Positions 1 to 6,369 of a DNA stretch of 6,426 nt are shown one piece after another. The stretch's first letter is position 1, and each line of letters begins with the position of its first letter. The position numbers and the translations under genes are program-made. The DNA lies in contig KL569380.1 in NCBI GenBank assembly GCA_000715685.1, positions 77,781 to 84,206 on the forward strand, written 5' to 3'. The notes beneath the pieces are model-generated. The model made no database searches, was not told where the DNA came from, and saw nothing but the letters and a program-made list of their open reading frames with translations. Origin of the DNA: Streptomyces lilacinus (lineage in GTDB: Bacteria; Actinomycetota; Actinomycetes; Streptomycetales; Streptomycetaceae).

Positions 1-64
1 GCTGGCCGTAGGGGTTGCCACCCTGCGGGGTGTACGGGTTCTGGGCGGGCGGCGGAGTGGTCAC
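1..64 (-). CDS. N-terminal fragment of a proline-rich protein of unknown function
   Basis: Reading leftwards from a GTG at 64-62 there is an open frame to the window edge. It encodes about 21 residues that begin MTTPPPAQNPYTPQ and continue GGNPYGQ. A GAAGGA Shine-Dalgarno lies 5 nt upstream of the GTG on the minus strand. Codons are GC-rich in the third position. Repeated NPY/PQG-type, proline- and glutamine-rich N-termini of this kind are common in Streptomyces membrane or secreted proteins, where they form a disordered cytoplasmic head. The part visible here does not reveal a family. It is on the same strand as the MFS gene and 110 nt downstream of its stop. Confidence 0.65.
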   Translation of the reverse strand, partial: MTTPPPAQNPYTPQGGNPYGQ

Positions 65-174
65 AGCGATCCTTCGGCGGGGGTGAGATTCGATCGGCGA
101 ATGCAGCCCGTAACGTATCCCGTGTTCATGACATTGCCGCTCTCACCTGCGGTCCTGTGGCCTTGATGTAATAC
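65..174. other. Short intergenic gap, no gene
   Basis: This lies between the MFS stop and the GTG of the next minus-strand gene. Apart from the GAAGGA ribosome-binding site next to that GTG, the only structure is a small ATTCG / CGAAT inverted repeat (88-92 / 98-102). I see no convincing terminator for the MFS gene. A TANNNT-type -10 (TACGTT on the minus strand) has no matching -35. Confidence 0.4.
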
Positions 175-1420
175 TTACCGGCGGCGAAAAACGGCCAATC
201 CCCCAGCAATCGCCGCGTAGAGCAGGGCCACCGCCATGATCCTGTCTCTTATACACATAGACAGCGGCGGCACCCACGAAGGCGACGTTGAACAGCACGT
301 CGTAGAGCGAGAAGATCCGCCCCCGGAAGGCGTCGTCGACCGATGCCTGGACCACGGTGTCCGTGGCGATCTTGGCCCCCTGTGTGGTGAGGCCCAGGAA
401 GAAGGCGCCGACCAGCATGGGCACGGGCTCGAAGGGCAGCCCGAGGGCGGGCTCGAGGACCGCCGCGGTCGCGGCGCAGACCACCATCCAGCCCAGGCGC
501 CCCAGCCGGCCGACTGCCCACGGGGTGATGACGGCGGCCGAGAAGAACCCCAACCCCGAGGCCGCGACCGCGTAGCCGAGCAGGGCCAGCCCACCGGAGT
601 CGTCGTCGGACCAGGCGTACCGACAGAGCATCAGCAGGGTGACCGTCAGCGCGCCGTAGCAGAAGCGCATCAGCGCCATCGCCGCCAGGGCCCGGGCGGC
701 CACGGCCCGTTCGCGCAGATGGCGCAGCCCCTCGACGAGGCCCCGCGTGGTGACGGCGAGGGCCGTGCGCAGTCGGGTCGGCGGGGTCGGGACGTCCGGC
801 CCGAGCAGGCCGATGGGCATGCGCAGCGAGCAGAGACCGCCGCACAGGTAGAGAACCGCGCCGAGGAGCACCACACAGGCGTCGGACGCCGGGCCCCCTG
901 GAGCGGCGAGCCGGACGGCGAAGGCCAGGCCGCCGCCCGCGGTCGCGGCGAGGGTGCCGGCCGTCGGGGAGACGGAGTTGGCCATGACCAGGCGCTCGGG
1001 GGTGTCGACGACGTGGGGGAGCGCGGCCGAGAGCCCGGCGAGGACGAAGCGGTTGACGGCGGTGACGGAGAGGGCCGAGGCGTAGAAGAGCCAGTCGGGC
1101 ACCCGGCCGACGATGAGCAGCGCGGTCACGGCGGCCAACGCGGCACGCAGCACGTTGCCGTGGAGCAGCACTTGTCGGCGACGCCATCGGTCGAGGAGGA
1201 CGCCGGCGAAGGGCCCGAGGAGGGAGTAGGGCAGCAGCAGGACGGCCATGGCGGAGGCGATGGCCGCGGGGGACGCCTCTTTCTCGGGGGAGAAGACGAC
1301 GTACGCGGCGAGCGCGACCTGGTAGACGCCGTCGGCGGCCTGGGACAGCAGCCTGACCGCCAGCAGGCGGCGGAAATCTCGCAGCCGGAGCAGCACGCGC
1401 AGATCACGCACAACAGGCAT
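175..1420 (-). CDS. MFS-type exporter, frame broken by an adapter artefact near its 3' end
   Basis: This encodes a multi-spanning membrane protein of the major facilitator superfamily, probably a proton-driven drug or metabolite exporter of the 12-helix type. The substrate cannot be told from sequence. The chosen start is the ATG at 1420-1418 (MPVVRDLRVLLRLRDFRR), with TGAGG 9 nt upstream. An earlier in-frame GTG lies inside the terminator hairpin and is unlikely to be used. Hydrophobic helices run through the whole protein. GVLLDRWRRRQVLL is the loop 2-3 motif A typical of MFS proteins. About 385 native codons run to FVGAA at position 265. The frame then enters adapter sequence (spurious VYVYKRQ) and is off by one. 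The true C-terminus, IMAVALLYAAIAGG then LAVFRRR, is read in another frame from 240 to the TAA at 177-175. The missing stretch should encode a loop and the start of a last helix. The gene is probably intact in the organism. Confidence 0.85.
242..264. other. Tn5/Nextera mosaic-end adapter remnant at a contig junction
   Basis: CTGTCTCTTATACACAT (242-258) is 17 of the 19 bases of the transposase mosaic end used in tagmentation libraries. AGACAG (259-264) is the last six bases of the same end in the opposite direction. The head-to-head arrangement is what arises when two reads that each run into adapter are joined. The last 9 bases before it (233-241) and the first 9 after it (265-273) differ, so they are not the 9-bp duplication made by a single Tn5 insertion. 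The sequence across this point should not be trusted. Confidence 0.95.
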
Positions 1421-1429
1421 GGTCCACAG

Positions 1430-1434
1430 CCTCA
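1430..1434 (-). promoter_or_regulatory. Ribosome-binding site of the MFS gene
   Basis: On the minus strand this reads TGAGG, 9 nt before the ATG at 1420. It supports that ATG over the GTG 24 nt upstream. It lies only 5 nt beyond the end of the 1440-1478 hairpin. Confidence 0.5.
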
Positions 1435-1439
1435 CACAA

Positions 1440-1478
1440 CGCACGGGTCCCCGGGTGGATTACCCGGGGACCCGTGCG
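1440..1478 (-). terminator. Strong hairpin terminator after ino1
   Basis: Two perfectly complementary 17-base arms (1440-1456 and 1462-1478) enclose a 5-base loop. The stem is almost all G-C. It begins 20 nt after the ino1 stop. No T-run follows, which is common for Streptomyces terminators. Because the stem is nearly symmetrical it could act in either direction, but the only converging transcript is from ino1. Confidence 0.8.
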
Positions 1479-1498
1479 GAGGGGCTGAGGCGGCGCTT

Positions 1499-2581
1499 CT
1501 AGCGCTCGACCTCACCCTTGATGAACTTCTCGACGTTCTCGCGGGCGATGTCGTCGAAGTACTGCACCGGCGGGGACTTCATGAAGTACGACGAGGCGGA
1601 GAGGATCGGGCCACCGATGCCCCGGTCCTTGGCGATCTTCGCGGCGCGCAGGGCGTCGATGATGACACCGGCGGAGTTCGGGGAGTCCCAGACCTCGAGC
1701 TTGTACTCCAGGTTCAGCGGGACGTCGCCGAAGGCACGGCCCTCGAGGCGGACGTAGGCCCACTTGCGGTCGTCCAGCCAGGCCACGTAGTCCGACGGGC
1801 CGATGTGGACGTTCTTCTCGCCCAGCTCGCGGTCGGGGATCTGGGAGGTGACGGCCTGCGTCTTGGAGATCTTCTTGGACTCCAGGCGCTCGCGCTCGAG
1901 CATGTTCTTGAAGTCCATGTTGCCGCCGACGTTCAGCTGCATCGTGCGGTCCAGGATGACGCCCCGGTCCTCGAACAGCTTGGCCATCACGCGGTGCGTG
2001 ATGGTGGCGCCGACCTGCGACTTGATGTCGTCACCGACGATCGGCACGCCCGCCTCGGTGAACTTGTCCGCCCACTCCTTGGTGCCGGCGATGAAGACCG
2101 GGAGGGCGTTGACGAAGCCGACCTTGGCGTCGATGGCGCACTGCGCGTAGTACTTGGCGGCGTCCTCGGAGCCGACCGGCAGGTAGCAGACCAGGACATC
2201 GACCTGCTTGTCCTTGAGGACCTGGACGACGTCGACGGGGGCCTCGGCGGACTCCTCGATGGTCTGGCGGTAGTACTTGCCCAGGCCGTCGAGGGTGTGG
2301 CCGCGCTGCACGGTGACACCGGTCTGCGGAACGTCGCAGATCTTGATGGTGTTGTTCTCGCTGGCACCGATGGCGTCCGCGAGGTCGAGACCGACCTTCT
2401 TCGCGTCGACGTCGAAGGCGGCGACGAACTCGACGTCACGGACGTGGTACTCGCCGAACTGCACGTGCATCAGACCCGGCACGCGGCCGTTGGGGTCGGC
2501 GTCCTTGTAGTACTCGACGCCCTGCACCAGCGAGGCGGCGCAGTTGCCCACACCGACGATCGCTACGCGAACCGAACCCAT
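1499..2581 (-). CDS. ino1: myo-inositol-1-phosphate synthase
   Basis: This cytoplasmic NAD-dependent enzyme converts D-glucose 6-phosphate to 1D-myo-inositol 3-phosphate. That is the entry point to phosphatidylinositol and to mycothiol, the actinobacterial thiol. The 360-residue length matches the short prokaryotic class; the M. tuberculosis enzyme is similar, while eukaryotic ones exceed 500. Visible hallmarks are the dinucleotide-binding turn GVGNCAAS (residues 10-17), [11 protein letters not shown] (around 183-193, Lys187), LNVGGNMDF, and [10 protein letters not shown] (237-246, Lys237 and Lys240). The latter segments supply active-site lysines in this family. The start is the ATG at 2581, where [10 protein letters not shown] opens directly into the Rossmann fold and AGGGAG lies 8 nt upstream. 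A longer in-frame reading overlapping padR adds 26 residues with no family resemblance. It lies 49 nt after padR and is probably cotranscribed with it. No defect is seen. The identification is firm. Confidence 0.96.
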   Translation of the reverse strand: MGSVRVAIVGVGNCAASLVQGVEYYKDADPNGRVPGLMHVQFGEYHVRDVEFVAAFDVDAKKVGLDLADAIGASENNTIKICDVPQTGVTVQRGHTLDGLGKYYRQTIEESAEAPVDVVQVLKDKQVDVLVCYLPVGSEDAAKYYAQCAIDAKVGFVNALPVFIAGTKEWADKFTEAGVPIVGDDIKSQVGATITHRVMAKLFEDRGVILDRTMQLNVGGNMDFKNMLERERLESKKISKTQAVTSQIPDRELGEKNVHIGPSDYVAWLDDRKWAYVRLEGRAFGDVPLNLEYKLEVWDSPNSAGVIIDALRAAKIAKDRGIGGPILSASSYFMKSPPVQYFDDIARENVEKFIKGEVER

Positions 2582-2589
2582 TCCGGTTG

Positions 2590-2595
2590 CTCCCT
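2590..2595 (-). promoter_or_regulatory. Ribosome-binding site that fixes the ino1 start
   Basis: On the minus strand this reads AGGGAG, with an 8-nt spacer to the ATG at 2581. It favours the 360-residue form over the upstream in-frame start at 2659, which would overlap the padR coding sequence. Confidence 0.75.
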
Positions 2596-2630
2596 GTTTG
2601 TACTCGACGAAGCCCTGCGGGGTGCAGAGC

Positions 2631-3218
2631 TCACTGGTCCGGGCCGTTGCGCTTGTCACGCCCGGCCCGCTCGCTCTCGATCAGCTCGTTCAGCCAGCGG
2701 ACCTCGCGCTCCACGGACTCCATGCCGTGGCGCTGAAGTTCGAGGGTGTAGTCGTCCAGCCGCTCCCGGGTGCGGGCGAGGGAGGCGCGCATCTTCTCGA
2801 GACGCTCCTCCAGACGGCTGCGGCGGCCTTCCAGCACCCGCATCCGTACATCCCGCGAGGTCTGCCCGAAAAACGCGAAGCGGGCGGCGAAGTGCTCGTC
2901 CTCCCACGCGTCCGGGCCGGTGTGGGCGAGCAGCTCCTCGAAGTGCTCCTTGCCCTCTGCCGTCAGGCGGTAGACAATCTTCGCCCGCCGTCCGGCCAGG
3001 GACGCCGCACGGGCGTCCTCCGGAGCGCTCCCGGGCTCCTCGACCAGCCAGCCGTTCGCCACGAGGGACTTCAGGCAGGGGTAGAGGGTGCCGTAGCTGA
3101 ACGCACGGAACACCCCGAGAGAGGTGTTCAAGCGCTTCCGCAGCTCGTAGCCGTGCATCGGGGACTCGCGGAGCAGGCCGAGGACGGCGAACTCGAGGAT
3201 GCCGGAGCGTCTGCTCAT
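2631..3218 (-). CDS. PadR-family transcriptional regulator
   Basis: This is a 195-residue DNA-binding protein. Residues 1-100 form the PadR winged helix: [19 protein letters not shown] (8-26) is the classic first helix pair, with His22-Gly-Tyr-Glu. [19 protein letters not shown] (40-58) is the recognition helix and following strand. The wing contains [18 protein letters not shown]. Residues from about 110 are long amphipathic, Arg/Glu/Leu-rich helices, as expected for the C-terminal dimerisation domain of the longer (Vir_act_alpha_C) PadR subtype. The ATG at 3218 has a perfect AAGGAGG 6 nt upstream. The gene is followed after 49 nt by ino1 on the same strand. An equivalent padR-ino1 pair exists in M. 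tuberculosis (Rv0047c-Rv0046c). A 21-bp palindrome about 100 nt upstream of the start is a plausible autoregulatory operator. The family is certain; ligand and targets are unknown. Confidence 0.93.
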   Translation of the reverse strand: MSRRSGILEFAVLGLLRESPMHGYELRKRLNTSLGVFRAFSYGTLYPCLKSLVANGWLVEEPGSAPEDARAASLAGRRAKIVYRLTAEGKEHFEELLAHTGPDAWEDEHFAARFAFFGQTSRDVRMRVLEGRRSRLEERLEKMRASLARTRERLDDYTLELQRHGMESVEREVRWLNELIESERAGRDKRNGPDQ

Positions 3219-3224
3219 GTTTCG

Positions 3225-3231
3225 CCTCCTT
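3225..3231 (-). promoter_or_regulatory. Ribosome-binding site of padR
   Basis: On the minus strand this reads AAGGAGG, 6 nt before the ATG at 3218. This near-perfect anti-16S match fixes the padR start. Confidence 0.85.
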
Positions 3232-3287
3232 GTCCCCCACAGCCTAGTCCTTGTGATCCCTAATCCTTATTGGTCCCTTATGCCGAC

Positions 3288-3326
3288 CTGATGTGTCGTG
3301 CTGATGTGCCGAGCTGATGTATCGAC
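3288..3326 (+). repeat. Three tandem 13-bp degenerate repeats
   Basis: The copies are CTGATGTGTCGTG (3288-3300), CTGATGTGCCGAG (3301-3313) and CTGATGTATCGAC (3314-3326). All share CTGATGT at the same phase, followed by a CG at the same place. The third copy forms the left arm of the adjoining palindrome. They may be successive half-sites for the same regulator. Confidence 0.65.
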
Positions 3327-3336
3327 TCGATACATC
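3316..3336. promoter_or_regulatory. Perfect 21-bp palindrome, candidate PadR operator
   Basis: Left arm GATGTATCGA (3316-3325), central C (3326), right arm TCGATACATC (3327-3336), with no mismatch. PadR-family operators are typically dyads with ATGT / ACAT ends. Here ATGT and ACAT occupy the outer arms, separated by 11 nt. It lies about 100 nt upstream of the padR start and 300 nt upstream of the PBP start. Binding by the adjacent PadR protein is an inference from position and motif. Confidence 0.6.
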
Positions 3337-3541
3337 CAGACGATAGAACGGGCTTGATCCCGCGACAAGTAGGGGCACGGTGAACGAGGTCACATCACTG
3401 ATTCGTGGGACACAACGGGCCTGATTTGGAGTGAACATCCCCAGTGGGCGGGATTTGGCCGTGCGTAGTCTGTGGGCCATGCAGACCAAAGGGAACCGGG
3501 TGACGTCGCCAGACGTCCTCGTCCCGTATGCAGTGCGGCCC

Positions 3542-3616
3542 GTGGCTCAGGGGAACAGCCGGGTCGTACGCCGGGGGGAACGCAAGCCACCTGCCGCTGT
3601 CAGGCGATAGCGCCTG
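3542..3616 (+). promoter_or_regulatory. Structured 5' leader of the PBP gene, possible RNA switch
   Basis: GTGGCT (3542-3547) can pair with AGCCAC (3585-3590). Inside it CCGG (3559-3562) can pair with CCGG (3571-3574), leaving a symmetrical internal loop with GGGGAAC on both sides (3550-3556 and 3575-3581). A second hairpin, CAGGCG-ATAG-CGCCTG (3601-3616), ends just before the ribosome-binding site. The order CAGGGGAAC ... GGGAACGCAAGCCACC is reminiscent of the GEMM-I c-di-GMP riboswitch core (CAGGGCAAACC ... GGGACGCAAAGCC). The match is imperfect, and no GNRA tetraloop is seen where that family has one. Confidence 0.35.
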
Positions 3617-3619
3617 CCC

Positions 3620-3625
3620 GAGGAG
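3620..3625 (+). promoter_or_regulatory. Ribosome-binding site of the PBP gene
   Basis: GAGGAG ends 10 nt before the ATG at 3636. An in-frame ATG at 3528 has no such site, and its added codons (AGG, GGA, ACA, AAT, AGT and others) are atypical for this genome. The 3636 start is therefore preferred. Confidence 0.7.
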
Positions 3626-3635
3626 TAATCGTTCG

Positions 3636-6207
3636 ATGAGCGAGCACCGCCGCAAGCCGCCGCAGCCCTGTCTCTTATACACATTAAGAGACAGCACCAA
3701 GCAACTCCACCGGCCACGGTCGGGGCGAACCCCGGTCCGACGGCCGGCGTGCCGTCCAGCGCTCCGTCGGCGCCGGTGGACGCAGACGCTCGCCCGATGC
3801 GGGATCCGGCGGTGGAGGCCGCGGGCGCAGGGACGGCGGACGCCCCGTGGCCAAGCGCTTCATCGACTACCCGCGCGCCGGCAAGGACGGAGTGCGGCGC
3901 TGGATCCCGTCCTGGAAGCTGATCACGGGACTGGTCTTCACCTTCGCCGCCCTGGTCATCGGCACCGTGGGAGTGGCGCTGGCGGTCGTGCAGGTACCGA
4001 GCGCCCAGAAGGCCTCGGTGGTGCAGAAGAACGTCTACTACTGGTCCGACGGCAAGCAGATGGTCGTCGCCGGTGGTGGCAGTCTCAACCGGCAGATCGT
4101 CGACATCAGCAAGATCCCGAAGTCGATGCAGAACGCGGTCATTTCGGCCGAGAACGCCAGCTTCGAGGACGACTGGGGCGTCGACCCCATGGGCATCGCC
4201 CGTGCCGTCGTGAAGATGGCGCAGGGCGGTGAGACCCAGAGTGGCTCGACCATCACCCAGCAGTTCGTGAAGAACACCTACCTGAGCCAGGAGCAGACGC
4301 TCAAGCGCAAGGCGACCGAGCTCCTCATCTCCGTGAAGGTGGGCGCCACCAAGGACAAGCCCTTCATCCTCGCCGGCTACCTGAACACCGCGTACTACGG
4401 GCGCGGCGCGTACGGCATCCAGGCGGCGGCGCGGGCGTACTTCGACAAGGACTGCGCGGACCTGACGCCCAGCGAGAGCGCCTTCCTCTCGGCCACGCTG
4501 AACGGCCCGAACCTGTACGACCCCTACGGCGGCCAGGGCCCGGCGGCCACGCCGGAGAAGAACACCAAGCGCGCCACCGAACGCTGGAAGTGGACGCTGG
4601 ACCGTGAGGTCCAGGTCCACCGCCTGAGTCCCGCCGAGCGCGACAAGTGGGTCGCACAGGGCTTCCCGAAGGTGCAGAAGCCCAAGCCGGCGACCAACCG
4701 GGCCGGCCAGATCGGCTACCTCACCGACCTCGCGGACAACTACATCGTCGCCCACTCCAAGATCAGCAAGGCGGAGCTGGACAAGGGCGGCTATCAGATC
4801 TACACGACGTTCGACCGGAACAAGGTCGAGACGCTGTCGAAGTCGGTCGAGGAGGTGCGCAAGGCGAACATCAAGCCGCAGGTGCGCGACGTCGACCAGT
4901 TCGTGCAGTTCGGCGGCGCCTCGGTGGAGCCCAAGACCGGCAAGATCGTCGCGATCTACGGCGGTGAGAACGCGCTGGAGCACTTCACCAACAACTCCGA
5001 CTACACCGGCGTCCAGGTCGGCTCCACCTTCAAGCCCTTCGTCCTGGCCGCGGCGATGACGCACGGCAAGCGCAACCCGGCGCTCGGCGCCAAGCAGAGC
5101 GACAGCCAGCGCACCCTCGTCTCGCCGGAGAGCGTCTACAACGGCAACAACAAGGTCACGCTGCGGATGTACAACGGCTCCGTCTGGCACGACCAGGACG
5201 GCAAGGAATGGCACCAGGCGAACGACGGTGACGAGGACAAGGGACTCATCAGCCTCCGCACCGCCATGCAGTTCTCGGTGAACACCCCCTACATCCAGCT
5301 CGGCATGGACGTCGGCACGGACCTGGTGCAGGAGGCCGCGATCCGCGCCGGCCTGGACAAGGACCAGCTGGCGTCGCTCACCCCGACCTTCTCCCTGGGC
5401 ACCTCGGCGCCCAGCGCCATCCGGCTGGCGGGCGCGTACGCCACGTTCGCGGCCAGCGGCAAGCAGGTCGACCCCTACTCGGTCGAGAAGGTGGAGAAGA
5501 ACGGCAAGCCGGCGTTCGAGCACGAGGAGAAGAGCGCCCAGGCCTTCGACGCCAACGTCGCCAACAACGTCACCGACGTGCTGAAGAACGTCGTGGAGGC
5601 GGGCACCGGCACCTCGGCGAAGCTGGGCGACCGTCCGGTGGCGGGCAAGACCGGTACGACCGACGGCAACCGCTCCGCCTGGTTCGCGGGCTACACCCCG
5701 CAGCTGTCGACGGCGATCGGCATGTACCGCGTCGACCCCAACGCCAAGAAGCAGGAGTTCCTCTCCATGCGCGGCGTGGGCGGCAAGCCCACGATCCACG
5801 GCGCGTCGTTCCCCGCGGAGATCTGGGCCGACTACATGGGCAAGGCGCTCAAGGGCCAGCCCGCCCTGCAGTTCGACCCGCCGCAGCCGATCGGGCAGAA
5901 GGTCTACGGGGACGGCGCCAGCCCCTCCCCCAGCGCCGCGCCCTCGACGGCGCCCTCGGCCTCGCCGTCGCCGTCGGCCTCCCCGTCGGCCTCGAAGTCC
6001 CCCTCCGCCTCCCCGTCCCCGAGCAAGTCGTGCCGTCCCTTCGACCGGAAGTGCAAGCCGGGCGGCGGCCCGGGTGGCGTCACCGGGGGCACCACCGACG
6101 GGACCGACAGCACGGGAGGCATCGGTGATCCCGGCGAGTCCGCTTCACCGGGGGCGACCAGGCGGCCGCCGGGCAACGGAGGACTCTTCGGCGGACCGGG
6201 AGGCTGA
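3636..6207 (+). CDS. Class A penicillin-binding protein, 5' end broken by an adapter artefact
   Basis: This bifunctional, membrane-anchored enzyme polymerises glycan strands from lipid II and cross-links their peptides outside the membrane. The ATG at 3636 begins MSEHRRKPPQ, then runs into adapter sequence at 3668. The remainder is in a different frame, open from 3688. Its first part is Arg/Gly-rich (cytoplasmic), leading to RFIDYPRAGKDGVRRW. Counting residues from the Val codon at 3847: membrane helix about 25-48; GT51 transglycosylase with catalytic Glu102 in AENASFEDDWG, GSTITQQFVKN (133-143) and YLNTAYYGRGAYGIQAA. The transpeptidase motifs are STFK (Ser393 nucleophile), SVN (477-479) and KTGTTDG (601-607). 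All catalytic motifs are present. The tail from about residue 690 is a Ser/Pro/Ala/Lys linker, a CRPFDRKC segment and a Gly/Thr-rich end. It is related to actinobacterial PonA1-type PBPs and occupies the same relative locus. The gene is probably intact in vivo, with an unknown piece of the N-terminal head missing here. Confidence 0.93.
3668..3694. other. Second Tn5/Nextera mosaic-end adapter remnant at a contig junction
   Basis: CTGTCTCTTATACACAT (3668-3684) is directly followed by TAAGAGACAG (3685-3694), the last ten bases of the mosaic end in reverse orientation. The two therefore form a 10-bp inverted repeat around TACACAT. Flanking 9-mers (3659-3667 and 3695-3703) differ, which excludes a simple Tn5 target duplication. 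It introduces a TAA at 3685-3687 in the PBP frame and separates the PBP start from its body. Spurious peptides such as LLYTLRDS arise here. Confidence 0.95.
5919..6204 (+). repeat. Low-complexity coding tail of the PBP (SPSAS-type repeats, then Gly-rich)
   Basis: Within the PBP gene, short repeats of Ser-Pro, Ala-Ser and Lys-Ser codons (tcc/tcg, ccg/ccc, gcc) run from about 5919 to 6028. They are followed by two cysteines eight residues apart (CRPFDRKC) and a Gly/Thr/Asp-rich stretch. It should be extracytoplasmic and disordered, a linker reaching into the wall. The imperfect repetition makes length variation or assembly collapse possible. Confidence 0.7.
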
Positions 6208-6240
6208 GCAGCGGCTGAACAGTCGCCCCCCTGGGCCGAT

Positions 6241-6258
6241 CATCCGATGAATCGGATG
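6241..6258. promoter_or_regulatory. 18-bp palindrome between the PBP gene and the next gene
   Basis: CATCCGAT (6241-6248) and ATCGGATG (6251-6258) are perfect inverted copies around GA. It lies 33 nt after the PBP stop and about 110 nt before the next start, ahead of the terminator hairpin. With a 2-nt centre it is a poor RNA hairpin, so a protein-binding dyad is more likely. The binding protein is unknown. Confidence 0.4.
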
Positions 6259-6281
6259 CGAGCCGTTTGAGCAGGTCTTTT

Positions 6282-6317
6282 CGAGGGCCGTCCCGCTTTC
6301 CCGCGGGGCGGCCCTCG
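6282..6317 (+). terminator. Hairpin terminator after the PBP gene
   Basis: The arms 6282-6296 and 6303-6317 pair over 15 positions with one G-T wobble, around the loop TTTCCC. The stem is GC-rich, and no T-run follows (GTGGTTGTCC), as is usual in Streptomyces. It begins 75 nt after the PBP stop and should isolate the PBP transcript from the next gene. Confidence 0.8.
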
Positions 6318-6369
6318 TGGTTGTCCACAGGCCCCGCCCGGTCCCCGGCCCGTACGGCAGGATGTGGGC

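Larger units (their letters stand above)
3219..3635. other. Divergent regulatory region between padR and the PBP gene
   Basis: This gap of about 417 nt has no supportable gene. Reading rightwards it holds the padR ribosome-binding site, then three 13-bp repeats (3288-3326) running into a 21-bp palindrome (3316-3336). A stretch of lower GC follows (3337-3480). Next comes a GC-rich segment with several inverted repeats (3542-3616) and the PBP ribosome-binding site. I could not assign a convincing -35/-10 pair for either direction. A GGAAC at 3492-3496 followed by CGTC at 3514-3517 weakly resembles an ECF sigma (SigE-type) promoter for the PBP gene. Confidence 0.6.

Noticed and set aside
2582..2659. 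A 26-residue N-terminal extension of ino1.
   Set aside because: The extension overlaps the padR coding end, has no family similarity, and the ATG at 2581 has a good ribosome-binding site and starts directly at the Rossmann fold.
236..3100. A very long plus-strand open frame running antisense to the MFS, ino1 and padR genes.
   Set aside because: It begins in adapter sequence (SLIHI-type peptide), has an Arg/Gly/Glu/Asp-rich composition without domains, and lies opposite three well-supported genes. It is a typical high-GC shadow frame.
3288..3336. CRISPR-like or origin-like repeat array.
   Set aside because: The repeats are 13 bp, directly abutting and without spacers, and only three copies exist. 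An operator array is the simpler reading.
3528..3635. An upstream in-frame ATG that would lengthen the PBP by 36 residues.
   Set aside because: It has no ribosome-binding site, and its codons are atypical, whereas the ATG at 3636 follows GAGGAG.
242..3694. A Tn5-like composite transposon bounded by the two mosaic-end copies.
   Set aside because: No transposase lies between them, the ends are truncated and each is a head-to-head double copy, there are no 9-bp target duplications, and the enclosed genes are ordinary chromosomal genes. Library adapter carry-over explains them better.
3847..3849. GTG at 3847 as the real PBP start.
   Set aside because: The frame stays open upstream with an Arg/Gly-rich head typical of these PBPs, no ribosome-binding site precedes the GTG, and the true start is cut off only by the adapter.
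3547..5799. A long minus-strand open frame opposite the PBP gene.
   Set aside because: It runs antisense to a protein with all class A PBP motifs, shows a low-complexity Val/Leu/Arg/Asp composition, and passes through the adapter (MCIRDR peptide). It is a shadow.
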